Shown one piece after another: positions 6,949 through 12,918 of a DNA stretch of 13,620 nt. Each line of letters starts with the position of its first letter. The first letter of the stretch is position 1. Origin of the DNA: Sphingomonadaceae bacterium (GTDB lineage: Bacteria > Pseudomonadota > Alphaproteobacteria > Sphingomonadales > Sphingomonadaceae); contig RFSU01000035.1 in assembly GCA_009923795.1 (NCBI GenBank), forward strand, positions 1 through 13,620, read 5' to 3'. The notes below the pieces were generated by a model. The model ran no database searches and had not been told where the DNA came from. It saw only the letters and a list, made by a program, of their open reading frames with translations. Position numbers and translations under genes: made by a program.

Positions 6949-6985
6949 TTTCCCTTGCCCAAATTGACGTTTACGGCAAGGGAAA
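6949..6985. repeat. 11-bp perfect inverted repeat overlapping the operator
   Basis: TTTCCCTTGCC at 6949-6959 is the exact reverse complement of GGCAAGGGAAA at 6975-6985, with 15 bases between. The right arm overlaps the last five bases of the LiuR-like element at 6964-6979. It lies in the 104-base gap between divergent thiolase and nitroreductase genes. It has no U-tract, so it is more likely a second protein-binding site or an mRNA leader hairpin than a terminator. Confidence 0.6.
6964..6979. promoter_or_regulatory. LiuR-like operator candidate between thiolase and nitroreductase
   Basis: TTGACGTTTACGGCAA is an imperfect 16-bp inverted repeat (6 of 8 half-site positions match). Reading the 1422-1437 element on the other strand gives TTGACGTTAACGTTAG, which shares the first eight bases and the central ACGTTWACG. 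Both elements sit in divergent promoter regions of acyl-CoA genes. This suggests a common MerR-family (LiuR-like) regulator, recalled from known regulons. Whether it also controls the nitroreductase is unknown. Confidence 0.58.
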
Positions 6986-7021
6986 CTTGTGGTCATATGG
7001 CCGGGCAAAAAGGAAGAGATC

Positions 7022-7690
7022 ATGAATGTTTCGGAAGCCATTGACTATCGTCGGTCTGTGCGGGGCTTTCTCGACACGCCTGTCGATATTGCTTTGGTCA
7101 AGGATGTGGTCGCCCGCGCCTCGCGCGCGGCGAGTGGCGGTAATCTTCAGCCTTGGCATGTCGATATCGTACACGGTGAATCGATGGCCAAGCTCAAGGC
7201 TATCATGGCGGAAAAGCTGGCCGCAGGCGGGCAGATGGAAGCTCCGGAATATCATGTTTATCCGCCCGAGCTGAAAAACCCCTATGCGGCACGTCGCGCC
7301 GAAGTCGGCGAAATGCTTTATAGCTCCATTGGCATTCCGCGGGAGGATAAGGCTGGGCGCGGCAAATGGTTCTTCAATAATTTCCAGTTTTTCGGTGCGC
7401 CCGTTGGCCTGTTTATTTCGCTCGATCGGCAGATGGAACATCCGCAATGGGCCGATGCCGGGGCGCTGCTCAATTCGATCATGCTGCTTTTGTGTGAAGC
7501 CGGGCTTGATAGCTGTCCGCAGGAATGCTGGGCCGTCTATCCCAAGACAATTGGGAATTTCCTGAACCTGCCTGAGGATCGGATCCTTTGGACGGGTATG
7601 TCCATCGGCTATAAAGACCCCAATAATCCGGCCAATAACCTGCGCGCCACCCGGGCACCCGCAGACGAATGGCTTATGATCCACGACTGA
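7022..7690 (+). CDS. Nitroreductase family protein (FMN-dependent)
   Basis: Encodes 222 residues of the nitroreductase fold. The N-terminal R-R-S-V-R-G-F (10-16) binds the FMN phosphate, and S-G-G-N-L-Q-P-W (38-45) is the usual second FMN-contacting stretch. The later P-Q-E-C-W-A and G-x-S-I-G-Y-K-D-P segments match the family C-terminus. It would use NAD(P)H and FMN to reduce nitro, quinone or related compounds; the natural substrate is not evident. I chose the ATG at 7022, with AGGAAGAG at 7011-7018 as ribosome binding site, rather than the in-frame GTG at 6989, which lacks one. It is divergent from the thiolase and shares the operator region, so it may belong to the same regulon. Confidence 0.9.
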   Translation: MNVSEAIDYRRSVRGFLDTPVDIALVKDVVARASRAASGGNLQPWHVDIVHGESMAKLKAIMAEKLAAGGQMEAPEYHVYPPELKNPYAARRAEVGEMLYSSIGIPREDKAGRGKWFFNNFQFFGAPVGLFISLDRQMEHPQWADAGALLNSIMLLLCEAGLDSCPQECWAVYPKTIGNFLNLPEDRILWTGMSIGYKDPNNPANNLRATRAPADEWLMIHD

Positions 7691-7694
7691 CGCA

Positions 7695-7700
7695 TTGACA
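7695..7700 (+). promoter_or_regulatory. Possible -35 box of the tRNA-Tyr promoter
   Basis: A perfect TTGACA stands 68 bases before the mature tRNA 5' end, in the gap after the nitroreductase. The -10 at 17-base spacing (CATTGG, 7718-7723) is poor, so this is only a candidate. The distance would leave a leader of roughly 35 bases before the tRNA. Confidence 0.3.
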
Positions 7701-7767
7701 GCACGGCGCGGCTTCGCCATTGGGCGCGTCTCGCGATCCGCCGCAAGCGCTGGATCGCAACGCCTGG

Positions 7768-7853
7768 GGACAGGTGGCCGAGTGGTTAAAGGCAGCAGAC
7801 TGTAAATCTGCCCGCGCAAGCGTACGCTGGTTCGAATCCAGCCCTGTCCACCA
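7768..7853 (+). tRNA. tRNA-Tyr (anticodon GTA)
   Basis: The cloverleaf closes well. The acceptor stem is GGACAGG / CCTGTCC (7768-7774 and 7843-7849), the D arm is GCC...GGC, and the anticodon arm GCAGA / TCTGC holds the loop CTGTAAA with anticodon GTA. A long variable arm marks a class II tRNA, as expected for bacterial tyrosine tRNA. The T arm is GCTGG / CCAGC around TTCGAAT. The discriminator A at 7850 and an encoded CCA (7851-7853) complete it. Its 3' end is the likely integration site of the adjacent integrase. Confidence 0.97.
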
Positions 7854-7854
7854 A
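7840..7854 (+). other. Candidate attL within the tRNA-Tyr 3' end
   Basis: AGCCCTGTCCACCAA covers the end of the T arm, the acceptor strand and the CCA of tRNA-Tyr. A copy lacking one T is at 10428-10441. Tyrosine integrases of this type commonly recombine at tRNA 3' ends and regenerate them, so this is the expected left junction. Confidence 0.45.
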
Positions 7855-7967
7855 ATCCCTATTCGGGGATGTTCGCTGAAATTCGTGGAAATCCCAGAAA
7901 ACAAAGCGTATTATCGCTGCGTTTGTTCCCCTGCGTTCGCTGCTGTTTGCCTGCAACCGAAGCGCAG

Positions 7968-8046
7968 TGTGGGGGTAATGTGGGGGTAAATCGACTTACC
8001 CCCACATATTGACCTCTCGAAACCGGAGAGGAAAGTGTGGGGGTAA
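7968..8046. repeat. Cluster of four TGTGGGGGTAA motifs before the integrase
   Basis: The 11-mer TGTGGGGGTAA occurs directly at 7968-7978, 7979-7989 and 8036-8046, and inverted (TTACCCCCACA) at 7996-8006. The cluster fills the gap between the tRNA and the integrase start, and the last copy is only four bases from the start codon. Such repeats next to an integrase are probably arm-type binding sites for the integrase or an excisionase, and the last copy may let the protein repress its own gene. Related copies occur at 10346-10368. Confidence 0.75.
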
Positions 8047-8050
8047 AAGG

Positions 8051-9274
8051 ATGGGTAAGCTTACGGCGGTGGCGGTCAAAGCGGCTTTGGCGAATCCCGG
8101 CACTTATCAAGACGGGGAAGGGCTGTTCCTAAAAGTAGATAAGCGGGGTGGCGCTTATTGGATGTTGCGCCTCCAACGTGACGGCAAACGACAGGATATT
8201 GGTCTGGGCAGTGCCAAACTGCTTCCGCTTGCGGAGGCCCGACAGAAAGCCAGCGGGGTTCGCAAGGCAATCAAAATCGACCGTCGCGACGTTTTGGCCG
8301 AGAAGAAGGACGAAGCCGCCGCAAAAGTGACCTTCCAAGTTGCCGCCTGTCAATATCATAGGGAGAACGAGGCGGGCTGGAAAAGCACCGTCTACGCGCG
8401 TCAGTGGCTTGCCAGCCTAGAAAACTACGCCTTCCCAAAACTTGGCGATTTAGCTGCCGGGGCAATAACTGCTGCCGATATCATCACAGTGCTGACGCCT
8501 ATCTGGCAGGAAATTCCAGAAACCGCTCGTCAGGTGCGCAATCGGATTTGTGCCGTACTCGATTATGCACATGCCAAGGGCTGGCGGTCCCGCGAAGCAC
8601 CATCGGGGAATGGCAGCCTTAAGGCAGGACGGGGCCTGCCTCGACAGGTGAAAGCGCGGGAAAATCGCAAAGCAATGCCGTATGTCGCCTTGCCCGGCTT
8701 TATCACCGCATTGCGTCGCAAGCCCTCCTATGGCCGCTTGGCGCTGGAGCTTGTCATCTTAACCGGCGCTCGCTCGCAAGAGATCCGGTTGGCAACGTGG
8801 GCAGAATTTGATCTTGCGTCGCGACTATGGACGGTGCCAGCTGATCATATGAAGCGGAACAAGGCGCATATCGTTCCGCTGTCTGAAGCCGCTTTGGTGG
8901 TGCTAGCCAAGGCCAATGCCTTGAGGCTCTTGGAATCCGATGTAGTTTTCCCCGGCAATGCAGGCAAGCCGATGTCAGATATGACACTTTTGAAGGTTCT
9001 TCGAGATATGAGCGAGCCGTACCACGTTCATGGTTTCCGTTCTGCGCTGACAGACTGGGCCGCAAACGAAGGATTTCCAGATGCCGTGGTTGAGGCGGCG
9101 CTGGCGCACAAGACCCCTGACGCTGTGCAGGCGGCCTATCGCCGAACAACTTATTTGGGCACGCCGGATCGACCGGGCTTGCGCGTCAAGCTAATGGAAG
9201 CTTGGGGATGCTATTGCGTTGGCGACGCAATTGACACTGACGTTGTCAGAGCGAACGCTACTGTAGGCAATTAA
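8051..9274 (+). CDS. Tyrosine-type site-specific integrase (P4-like)
   Basis: Encodes 407 residues from the ATG at 8051. The N-terminal region (about 1-85) has the DUF4102-type arm-binding pattern, including D-G-E-G-L-F-L-K-V, and is followed by a core-binding SAM-like domain (about 90-195). The catalytic domain shows Arg241 (T-G-A-R-S-Q-E), His327 and Arg330 (H-G-F-R), His353 (A-L-A-H) and the nucleophile Tyr363 (A-A-Y-R-R), so all key residues are present and the enzyme may be active. A possible TTG start at 8009 is less likely because it would place a repeat array inside the gene. It lies directly downstream of tRNA-Tyr, the usual arrangement for an enzyme that inserts its element at the tRNA 3' end. 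Confidence 0.95.
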   Translation: MGKLTAVAVKAALANPGTYQDGEGLFLKVDKRGGAYWMLRLQRDGKRQDIGLGSAKLLPLAEARQKASGVRKAIKIDRRDVLAEKKDEAAAKVTFQVAACQYHRENEAGWKSTVYARQWLASLENYAFPKLGDLAAGAITAADIITVLTPIWQEIPETARQVRNRICAVLDYAHAKGWRSREAPSGNGSLKAGRGLPRQVKARENRKAMPYVALPGFITALRRKPSYGRLALELVILTGARSQEIRLATWAEFDLASRLWTVPADHMKRNKAHIVPLSEAALVVLAKANALRLLESDVVFPGNAGKPMSDMTLLKVLRDMSEPYHVHGFRSALTDWAANEGFPDAVVEAALAHKTPDAVQAAYRRTTYLGTPDRPGLRVKLMEAWGCYCVGDAIDTDVVRANATVGN

Positions 9275-9337
9275 TCGGCCCAGAGAGCTGAAATTGGCCC
9301 GGTATCGCTGTGGAAAAGCAGTGGTGATTTCCCCGCA

Positions 9338-9356
9338 TACCCCCAGCGCACCCCCG
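9338..9356 (-). repeat. Degenerate pair of GGGGGT motifs after the integrase
   Basis: On the minus strand this reads as two direct copies of GGGGGT separated by GCGCT, partly matching the TGTGGGGGTAA motifs on the other side of the integrase gene. It could be a weaker arm-type site. The rest of 9275-9435 has no gene; it holds only small hairpins near 9397-9417 without a U-tract. Confidence 0.35.
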
Positions 9357-9435
9357 GGGAGGCACTTTTCCTATTTAGGCCACCCTTCATAGATCGTCGA
9401 AGGTGGGTTCGACCTTTAACAGGCAACGAAAATGA

Positions 9436-10137
9436 TCAATCTGTTTGGCAGGCAGAAATTAAGAGACAAGGAGCAGCCGGACTGAAAGTGCCATCACTAT
9501 CAGGTTGGATTGATGGTCTTGGCTTGCAACATATAGAAGCCGCCGCCTGACGGCGATGGTGGGTAGCGCGCCGGGTTGATGCAGCCACGCAGGCGAAACA
9601 CTCAGATTTAGCTTTTGGCCTGCGTGGTAGCGGCATCAGAAGCGAGTGCCGACGCTCATCAGAATGCGGTTTACATCCGACTTCATCAGGCGGTTGTATC
9701 CCATGCGAGAAAGTGATTGCGCCGCCGCGCCATGTCTGGGGCTCAAGGCGCATAGAACTAGCATTAGGCTTTGAGCGGCCACTGGTTTGGACGGCACCTG
9801 TTTCAATTGCCTGCATCAGGCTTGCTTCAGCTTGCTGAGGTGAAGTGCAGAAGTTTCTGGCGATATCCTCCTGTCCTTTGAGGGCGTGGCCTGCTTCATG
9901 TTTCAACAAATTGCCCCATTGACGAAGCGTGGCAATATTGCAGTAGTCTTCGCTGCCTACCCAAGCGATAGCTTCAGGCCACGTCCACCAAACGTCGTGC
10001 GCCGCTTTGGCAGTGTATTCCTCCAATTGAGGTATCGCCTCAGGCCCGAAATCTTCCCAGCGCAGCGGTTTATTCTTTTCTGTCACAGTCTTTATGCCAT
10101 GTGTCGTGGGAGAGGTTGCCAATGGTTGTCGCAACAT
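9436..10137 (-). CDS. Unrecognised island protein, probably disrupted in its C-terminal half
   Basis: I do not recognise this gene. From the ATG at 10137 the frame is 233 codons, though a GTG at 10086 (start of V-T-E-K-N-K) may be the true start because the protein-like sequence begins there. The next 120 or so residues look genuine: L-R-W-E-D-F-G-P-E-A-I, a tryptophan-rich D-V-W-W-T-W-P-E-A-I-A-W-V-G, and A-S-L-M-Q-A-I-E-T-G-A. It has no signal peptide or membrane segment, so it is probably cytoplasmic. After W-R-G-G (about 9725) the sequence becomes rich in R, P, C and S and no longer looks like a folded protein. Another minus-strand frame there gives a more natural ending that stops at 9636, which suggests a frameshift. 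It is the only cargo gene seen in the island; function unknown. Confidence 0.5.
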   Translation of the reverse strand: MLRQPLATSPTTHGIKTVTEKNKPLRWEDFGPEAIPQLEEYTAKAAHDVWWTWPEAIAWVGSEDYCNIATLRQWGNLLKHEAGHALKGQEDIARNFCTSPQQAEASLMQAIETGAVQTSGRSKPNASSMRLEPQTWRGGAITFSHGIQPPDEVGCKPHSDERRHSLLMPLPRRPKAKSECFACVAASTRRATHHRRQAAASICCKPRPSIQPDSDGTFSPAAPCLLISACQTD

Positions 10138-10345
10138 TAGGGAAGTTGCAATCCTCTTGTCCGTGGTTTGTCACGCCACTTTGATATAGGCTTCCATGCA
10201 GTGCAAGTGCGCTCCGCCCTTCGTGATCGCTCCAGTTGATGATCGGGCCCACTTGGTGGCGCCGTTGGCGGCCAAGCATTTTCGATGGCATGCGTGAAGT
10301 TGTGGTTTGGGGACGCTCATGATTTAGCCGCCCGCTGCTCGAAAG
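10138..10345. other. Gene-poor island segment
   Basis: About 200 bases between the island gene and the right-end repeats. I see no convincing gene. A 49-codon minus-strand frame (10171-10320) has an ATG but no good ribosome binding site and no recognisable motif. Confidence 0.4.
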
Positions 10346-10368
10346 TGTGGGGGGCAATGTGGGGGTAA
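10346..10368 (+). repeat. TGTGGGGGTAA repeat pair at the island right end
   Basis: TGTGGGGGGCAA (10346-10357) is followed directly by TGTGGGGGTAA (10358-10368). The pair matches the tandem pair at 7968-7989 and the two preceding bases, with one small difference, in the same orientation. Together they bracket the island and may be integrase or excisionase arm sites, or remnants of a duplicated end. The next 60 bases are strongly AT-rich, unlike the surrounding genome. Confidence 0.65.
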
Positions 10369-10427
10369 AGATCAAATCTCATAAAAAATTAATATATATC
10401 AATGAGTTAAGTATATGGTTCTATACA

Positions 10428-10441
10428 AGCCCTGCCACCAA
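10428..10441 (+). other. Candidate attR, imperfect copy of the tRNA-Tyr end
   Basis: AGCCCTGCCACCAA matches the tRNA-Tyr 3' end at 7840-7854 at 14 of 15 positions, with one T missing. It lies 34 bases from the stop of acs, just beyond the AT-rich stretch and the right-end repeats, where the distal junction of a tRNA-targeted island is expected. The match is short, so chance is not excluded. Confidence 0.4.
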
Positions 10442-10467
10442 CTTCAAAGGATTAGAGGACGGTGCGT

Positions 10468-10482
10468 GGCCCTATCAGGGCC
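10468..10482 (-). terminator. Short hairpin at the acs stop codon
   Basis: GGCCCT / AGGGCC forms a 6-bp stem with a 3-base loop, and the acs TGA stop (10475-10477) lies in it. No U-tract follows on the minus strand, so it is a weak terminator candidate. Confidence 0.25.
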
Positions 10483-12403
10483 GCGCGCTTACCAGCGCAT
10501 CGACCACCGATGGATCGGCCAGCGTCGACGTATCCCCTAGGTTCGACACATCCCCTTCGGCGATTTTGCGCAGGATGCGGCGCATGATTTTGCCCGAGCG
10601 TGTTTTGGGAAGCGCTGGGGTGAATTGAATGACATCGGGGGTGGCGATGGGGCCGATTTCTTGGCGCACCCATTTTACGAGCTCTGCCTGCATCTCTGCA
10701 GACTCAGCTTCGCCGGCGTTGAGCGTGACATAGGCGTAAATTCCCTGTCCCTTAATCTCATGCGGAAAGCCAACCACGGCGGCCTCGGCCACTTTGGCGT
10801 GAGCGACCAGCGCGCTTTCGATTTCGGCTGTGCCCATGCGGTGGCCAGAGACGTTGATCACATCATCCACCCGGCCGGTGATCCAATAATAGCCATCTTC
10901 ATCCCGCCGACAGCCATCGCCAGTGAAATATTTGCCCGGATAGGTTGTGAAATAGGTTTGGAAGAACCGATCATGATCGCCCCAGACGGTGCGCATTTGC
11001 CCGGGCCAGCTATCGGTGATGCACAAATTGCCATCGGTGGCACCCTCCAGAACATTGCCCTCGGCATCGACCAGAATGGGCTTGACGCCAAACATGGGGT
11101 GGGTGGCCGATCCGGGCTTGAGCGGCGTTGCACCGGGCAGGGGGGTGATCATCGCGCCGCCCGTTTCGGTTTGCCACCAGGTGTCGACAATGGGGCAGCG
11201 GGCCTCGCCCACGACATGATAATACCATTCCCAGGCTTCGGGATTAATGGGTTCCCCAACCGAGCCCAGCAGACGCAGCGAAGAGCGTGAGGTGCGCTTT
11301 ACCCAATCATCGCCTTCGCGCATCAAGGCGCGCAGGGCCGTTGGCGCGCCGTAGAAGATATTGACCTGATGGCGGTCAACAATCTCCCAAAAGCGGCTGT
11401 GATTGGGATAATTGGGCACGCCTTCAAACATCACCGTCGTCGCGCCATTGGCAAGCGGGCCGTACACGACATAGCTATGGCCTGTGACCCAGCCAATATC
11501 GGCGGCGCACCAGAAAATATCCCCAGCGCGATAATCAAAAACATAATGATGCGTCATCGTGACCCAGACGAGATAGCCGCCTGTCGTATGCAAAACGCCC
11601 TTGGGCTTTCCAGTGGAACCAGAGGTGTAGAGAATGAACATCGGGTCTTCCGCGTTCATCGGTTCGGGCGGGCAATCGGCATCCACGGCGTCGCGGGCAT
11701 CCGCATACCAAATGTCGCGGCCCGGCTGCATGGCAATATCATTGCCAACATGCCGGACGACAAGGACGGTATCGACCGAGGGGCAGTTCTGAACCGCGGC
11801 ATCGACATTGGCTTTGAGCGGAACCAGTTTCCCACCGCGCATGCCGGCATCGGCCGTAATGACCATGCGAGAATCGCAATCCTGAATTCTCCCAGCGAGA
11901 GCGTCGGGAGAAAAGCCGCCAAAGACAATGGAATGGATGGCCCCGATGCGGGTGCAGGCGAGCATCGCCATCGTCGCCTCTGGGATCATCGGCATGTAGA
12001 TGGTGATGCGGTCTCCCTTGCGGACGCCCCGTGATTTGAGGACATTGGCAAAGCGGCACACCTCTGCGTGCAGCTCCCCATAGCTGATTTTGCGCTGCTG
12101 GGCGGGGTCATCCCCTTCCCAGATAATGGCAATGTCATCGGCGCGGTCGGGCAAATGACGATCGAGGCAATTGGCCGAGACGTTGAGCACGCCATCTTCA
12201 AACCAGCGGATGCGGAAATCCTGCTCGTTAAAGCTGGTGTCTTTCACCCGGGTGAAGGGCTTTATCCAATCAATCCGCGCCGCTTCTTTGCGCCAAAAGC
12301 CATCTGGATCGTTGAGGGACTGCGCATAGGCGGCCGCATAGCCAGCGGCGTCAAGATAGGCTGTCTGTGCCCATTTGGTTGGAACTGGATAGATATTGGC
12401 CAT
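10475..12403 (-). CDS. acsA: Acetyl-CoA synthetase (AMP-forming)
   Basis: Encodes 642 residues, the usual length of bacterial Acs, which turns acetate, ATP and CoA into acetyl-CoA in two steps via acetyl-AMP. Motifs include the phosphate loop Y-T-S-G-S-T-G-K-P-K-G (259-269), V-D-T-W-W-Q-T-E-T-G-G with the Trp that limits the acyl pocket to acetate, Y-F-T-G-D-G before the hinge, G-R-V-D-D-V-I-N-V-S-G-H-R, and the C-terminal S-G-K with Lys605, the lysine that protein acetyltransferases modify to switch the enzyme off. I chose the ATG at 12403 with GGAGGGG five bases upstream rather than the frame start at 12421, because the protein then begins M-A-N-I-Y-P-V. It follows the cytochrome c gene by 53 bases on the same strand and may be co-transcribed. 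Confidence 0.96.
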   Translation of the reverse strand: MANIYPVPTKWAQTAYLDAAGYAAAYAQSLNDPDGFWRKEAARIDWIKPFTRVKDTSFNEQDFRIRWFEDGVLNVSANCLDRHLPDRADDIAIIWEGDDPAQQRKISYGELHAEVCRFANVLKSRGVRKGDRITIYMPMIPEATMAMLACTRIGAIHSIVFGGFSPDALAGRIQDCDSRMVITADAGMRGGKLVPLKANVDAAVQNCPSVDTVLVVRHVGNDIAMQPGRDIWYADARDAVDADCPPEPMNAEDPMFILYTSGSTGKPKGVLHTTGGYLVWVTMTHHYVFDYRAGDIFWCAADIGWVTGHSYVVYGPLANGATTVMFEGVPNYPNHSRFWEIVDRHQVNIFYGAPTALRALMREGDDWVKRTSRSSLRLLGSVGEPINPEAWEWYYHVVGEARCPIVDTWWQTETGGAMITPLPGATPLKPGSATHPMFGVKPILVDAEGNVLEGATDGNLCITDSWPGQMRTVWGDHDRFFQTYFTTYPGKYFTGDGCRRDEDGYYWITGRVDDVINVSGHRMGTAEIESALVAHAKVAEAAVVGFPHEIKGQGIYAYVTLNAGEAESAEMQAELVKWVRQEIGPIATPDVIQFTPALPKTRSGKIMRRILRKIAEGDVSNLGDTSTLADPSVVDALVSARP

Positions 12404-12456
12404 TATGCCCCTCCGCTTCATTCTTCGCCATTCCTATCGGCGAAAAAAGGCGCGCG

Positions 12457-12843
12457 CTAGGGGGTTGGGGCCTTGAGATGGGCAATGACGGCTTTGCGCT
12501 CCGCAGCATCGGGCACACCCGCAAAGGGCATGGCCGTGCCGGGCACAAGCGTGCGCGGCCCTTTCAGCCATTTATCGAGCTGCGCTTCGGTCCAAACGAA
12601 CTTCTGCGCCTTGAGCGCGGGCGAATAATTATATCCCGGCACAGAGGCGACTTTTCGGCCGACCAGGCCGTGTAGATTTGGGCCAAATCGGGGCGGCGCA
12701 TTTGCGGTCAGGCTATGGCAGGCGGCGCACCGTTGAAACACCCGTTTGCCAAGCTCTCCATTGGGCTTTTGCTGGGCCGCCGCCGGGGCTGTGAGGCTCA
12801 AAGAGAGCAGGCCCAGAATAAGGCCCTTGGTCAGTGCACGCAT
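12457..12843 (-). CDS. Class I cytochrome c, small periplasmic
   Basis: Encodes 128 residues. An N-terminal signal peptide (R-A-L-T-K-G then a hydrophobic stretch to A-P-A-A-A at about 24) sends it to the periplasm. The haem-binding C-x-x-C-H is C39-A-A-C42-H43, and the distal methionine ligand is Met105 in G-T-A-M-P-F-A-G. The segment G-P-N-L-H-G-L-V-G-R (54-63) is typical of cytochromes c2/c550. It is an electron carrier, probably between a respiratory complex and an oxidase or peroxidase. I chose the ATG at 12843, with AGCAGG eight bases upstream, over a TTG at 12864. It sits between katG and acs on the same strand, but a terminator separates it from katG, so it likely has its own promoter or depends on read-through. 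Confidence 0.93.
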   Translation of the reverse strand: MRALTKGLILGLLSLSLTAPAAAQQKPNGELGKRVFQRCAACHSLTANAPPRFGPNLHGLVGRKVASVPGYNYSPALKAQKFVWTEAQLDKWLKGPRTLVPGTAMPFAGVPDAAERKAVIAHLKAPTP

Positions 12844-12869
12844 TTGGGAAACCTGCTGTCTCAATTCAG

Positions 12870-12906
12870 AAAAATCGGCGGGGACGATGGCGCTTGTCCC
12901 CGCCGA
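12870..12906 (-). terminator. Rho-independent terminator of katG
   Basis: On the minus strand a perfect 11-bp stem, TCGGCGGGGAC with GTCCCCGCCGA (12896-12906 and 12875-12885), encloses a 10-base loop and is followed by five U (12870-12874). It begins 12 bases after the katG stop and ends 26 bases before the cytochrome c start. A strong intrinsic terminator. Confidence 0.9.
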
Positions 12907-12918
12907 ACAGAGCCTTGA

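Larger units (their letters stand above)
7840..10441 (+). mobile_element. Small integrase-bearing genomic island at tRNA-Tyr (probably degraded)
   Basis: A stretch of about 2.6 kb begins at the 3' end of tRNA-Tyr, carries a tyrosine integrase directly downstream, and ends before the acs gene. The right end is marked by repeat motifs TGTGGGGGTAA like those beside the integrase, an AT-rich stretch, and a 14-of-15 imperfect copy of the tRNA end (10428-10441). Cargo is minimal: one unrecognised minus-strand gene that looks disrupted. This suggests the remnant of a larger island or a very small integrative element. The core on both sides (nitroreductase, acs) looks like normal chromosome. The boundaries are inferred. 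Confidence 0.6.

Noticed and set aside
7733..7758. GCGATCC / GGATCGC hairpin before tRNA-Tyr as a terminator of the nitroreductase
   Set aside because: No U-tract follows and the loop is 12 bases; it may be chance in GC-rich DNA.
7968..8046. TGTGGGGGTAA repeats as a CRISPR array
   Set aside because: Units are only 11 bases, spacing is irregular, one copy is inverted, and there is no cas gene. Position next to an integrase fits recombination sites better.
9981..9995. GTCCACCAAA as a second att copy of the tRNA end
   Set aside because: Only about 10 bases match and the site is inside the unrecognised gene; the 10428-10441 copy is longer and better placed.
10171..10320. A 49-codon minus-strand frame in the island as a small gene
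   Set aside because: No convincing ribosome binding site and no recognisable motif; the surrounding island DNA looks degraded.
10625..12034. Long + strand open frames opposite acetyl-CoA synthetase
   Set aside because: The minus strand encodes a full-length Acs; the opposite frames have no recognisable domains.
12424..12444. TTCGCC / GGCGAA hairpin between cytochrome c and acs as a terminator
   Set aside because: The stem is only 6 bp and no U-tract follows on the minus strand.
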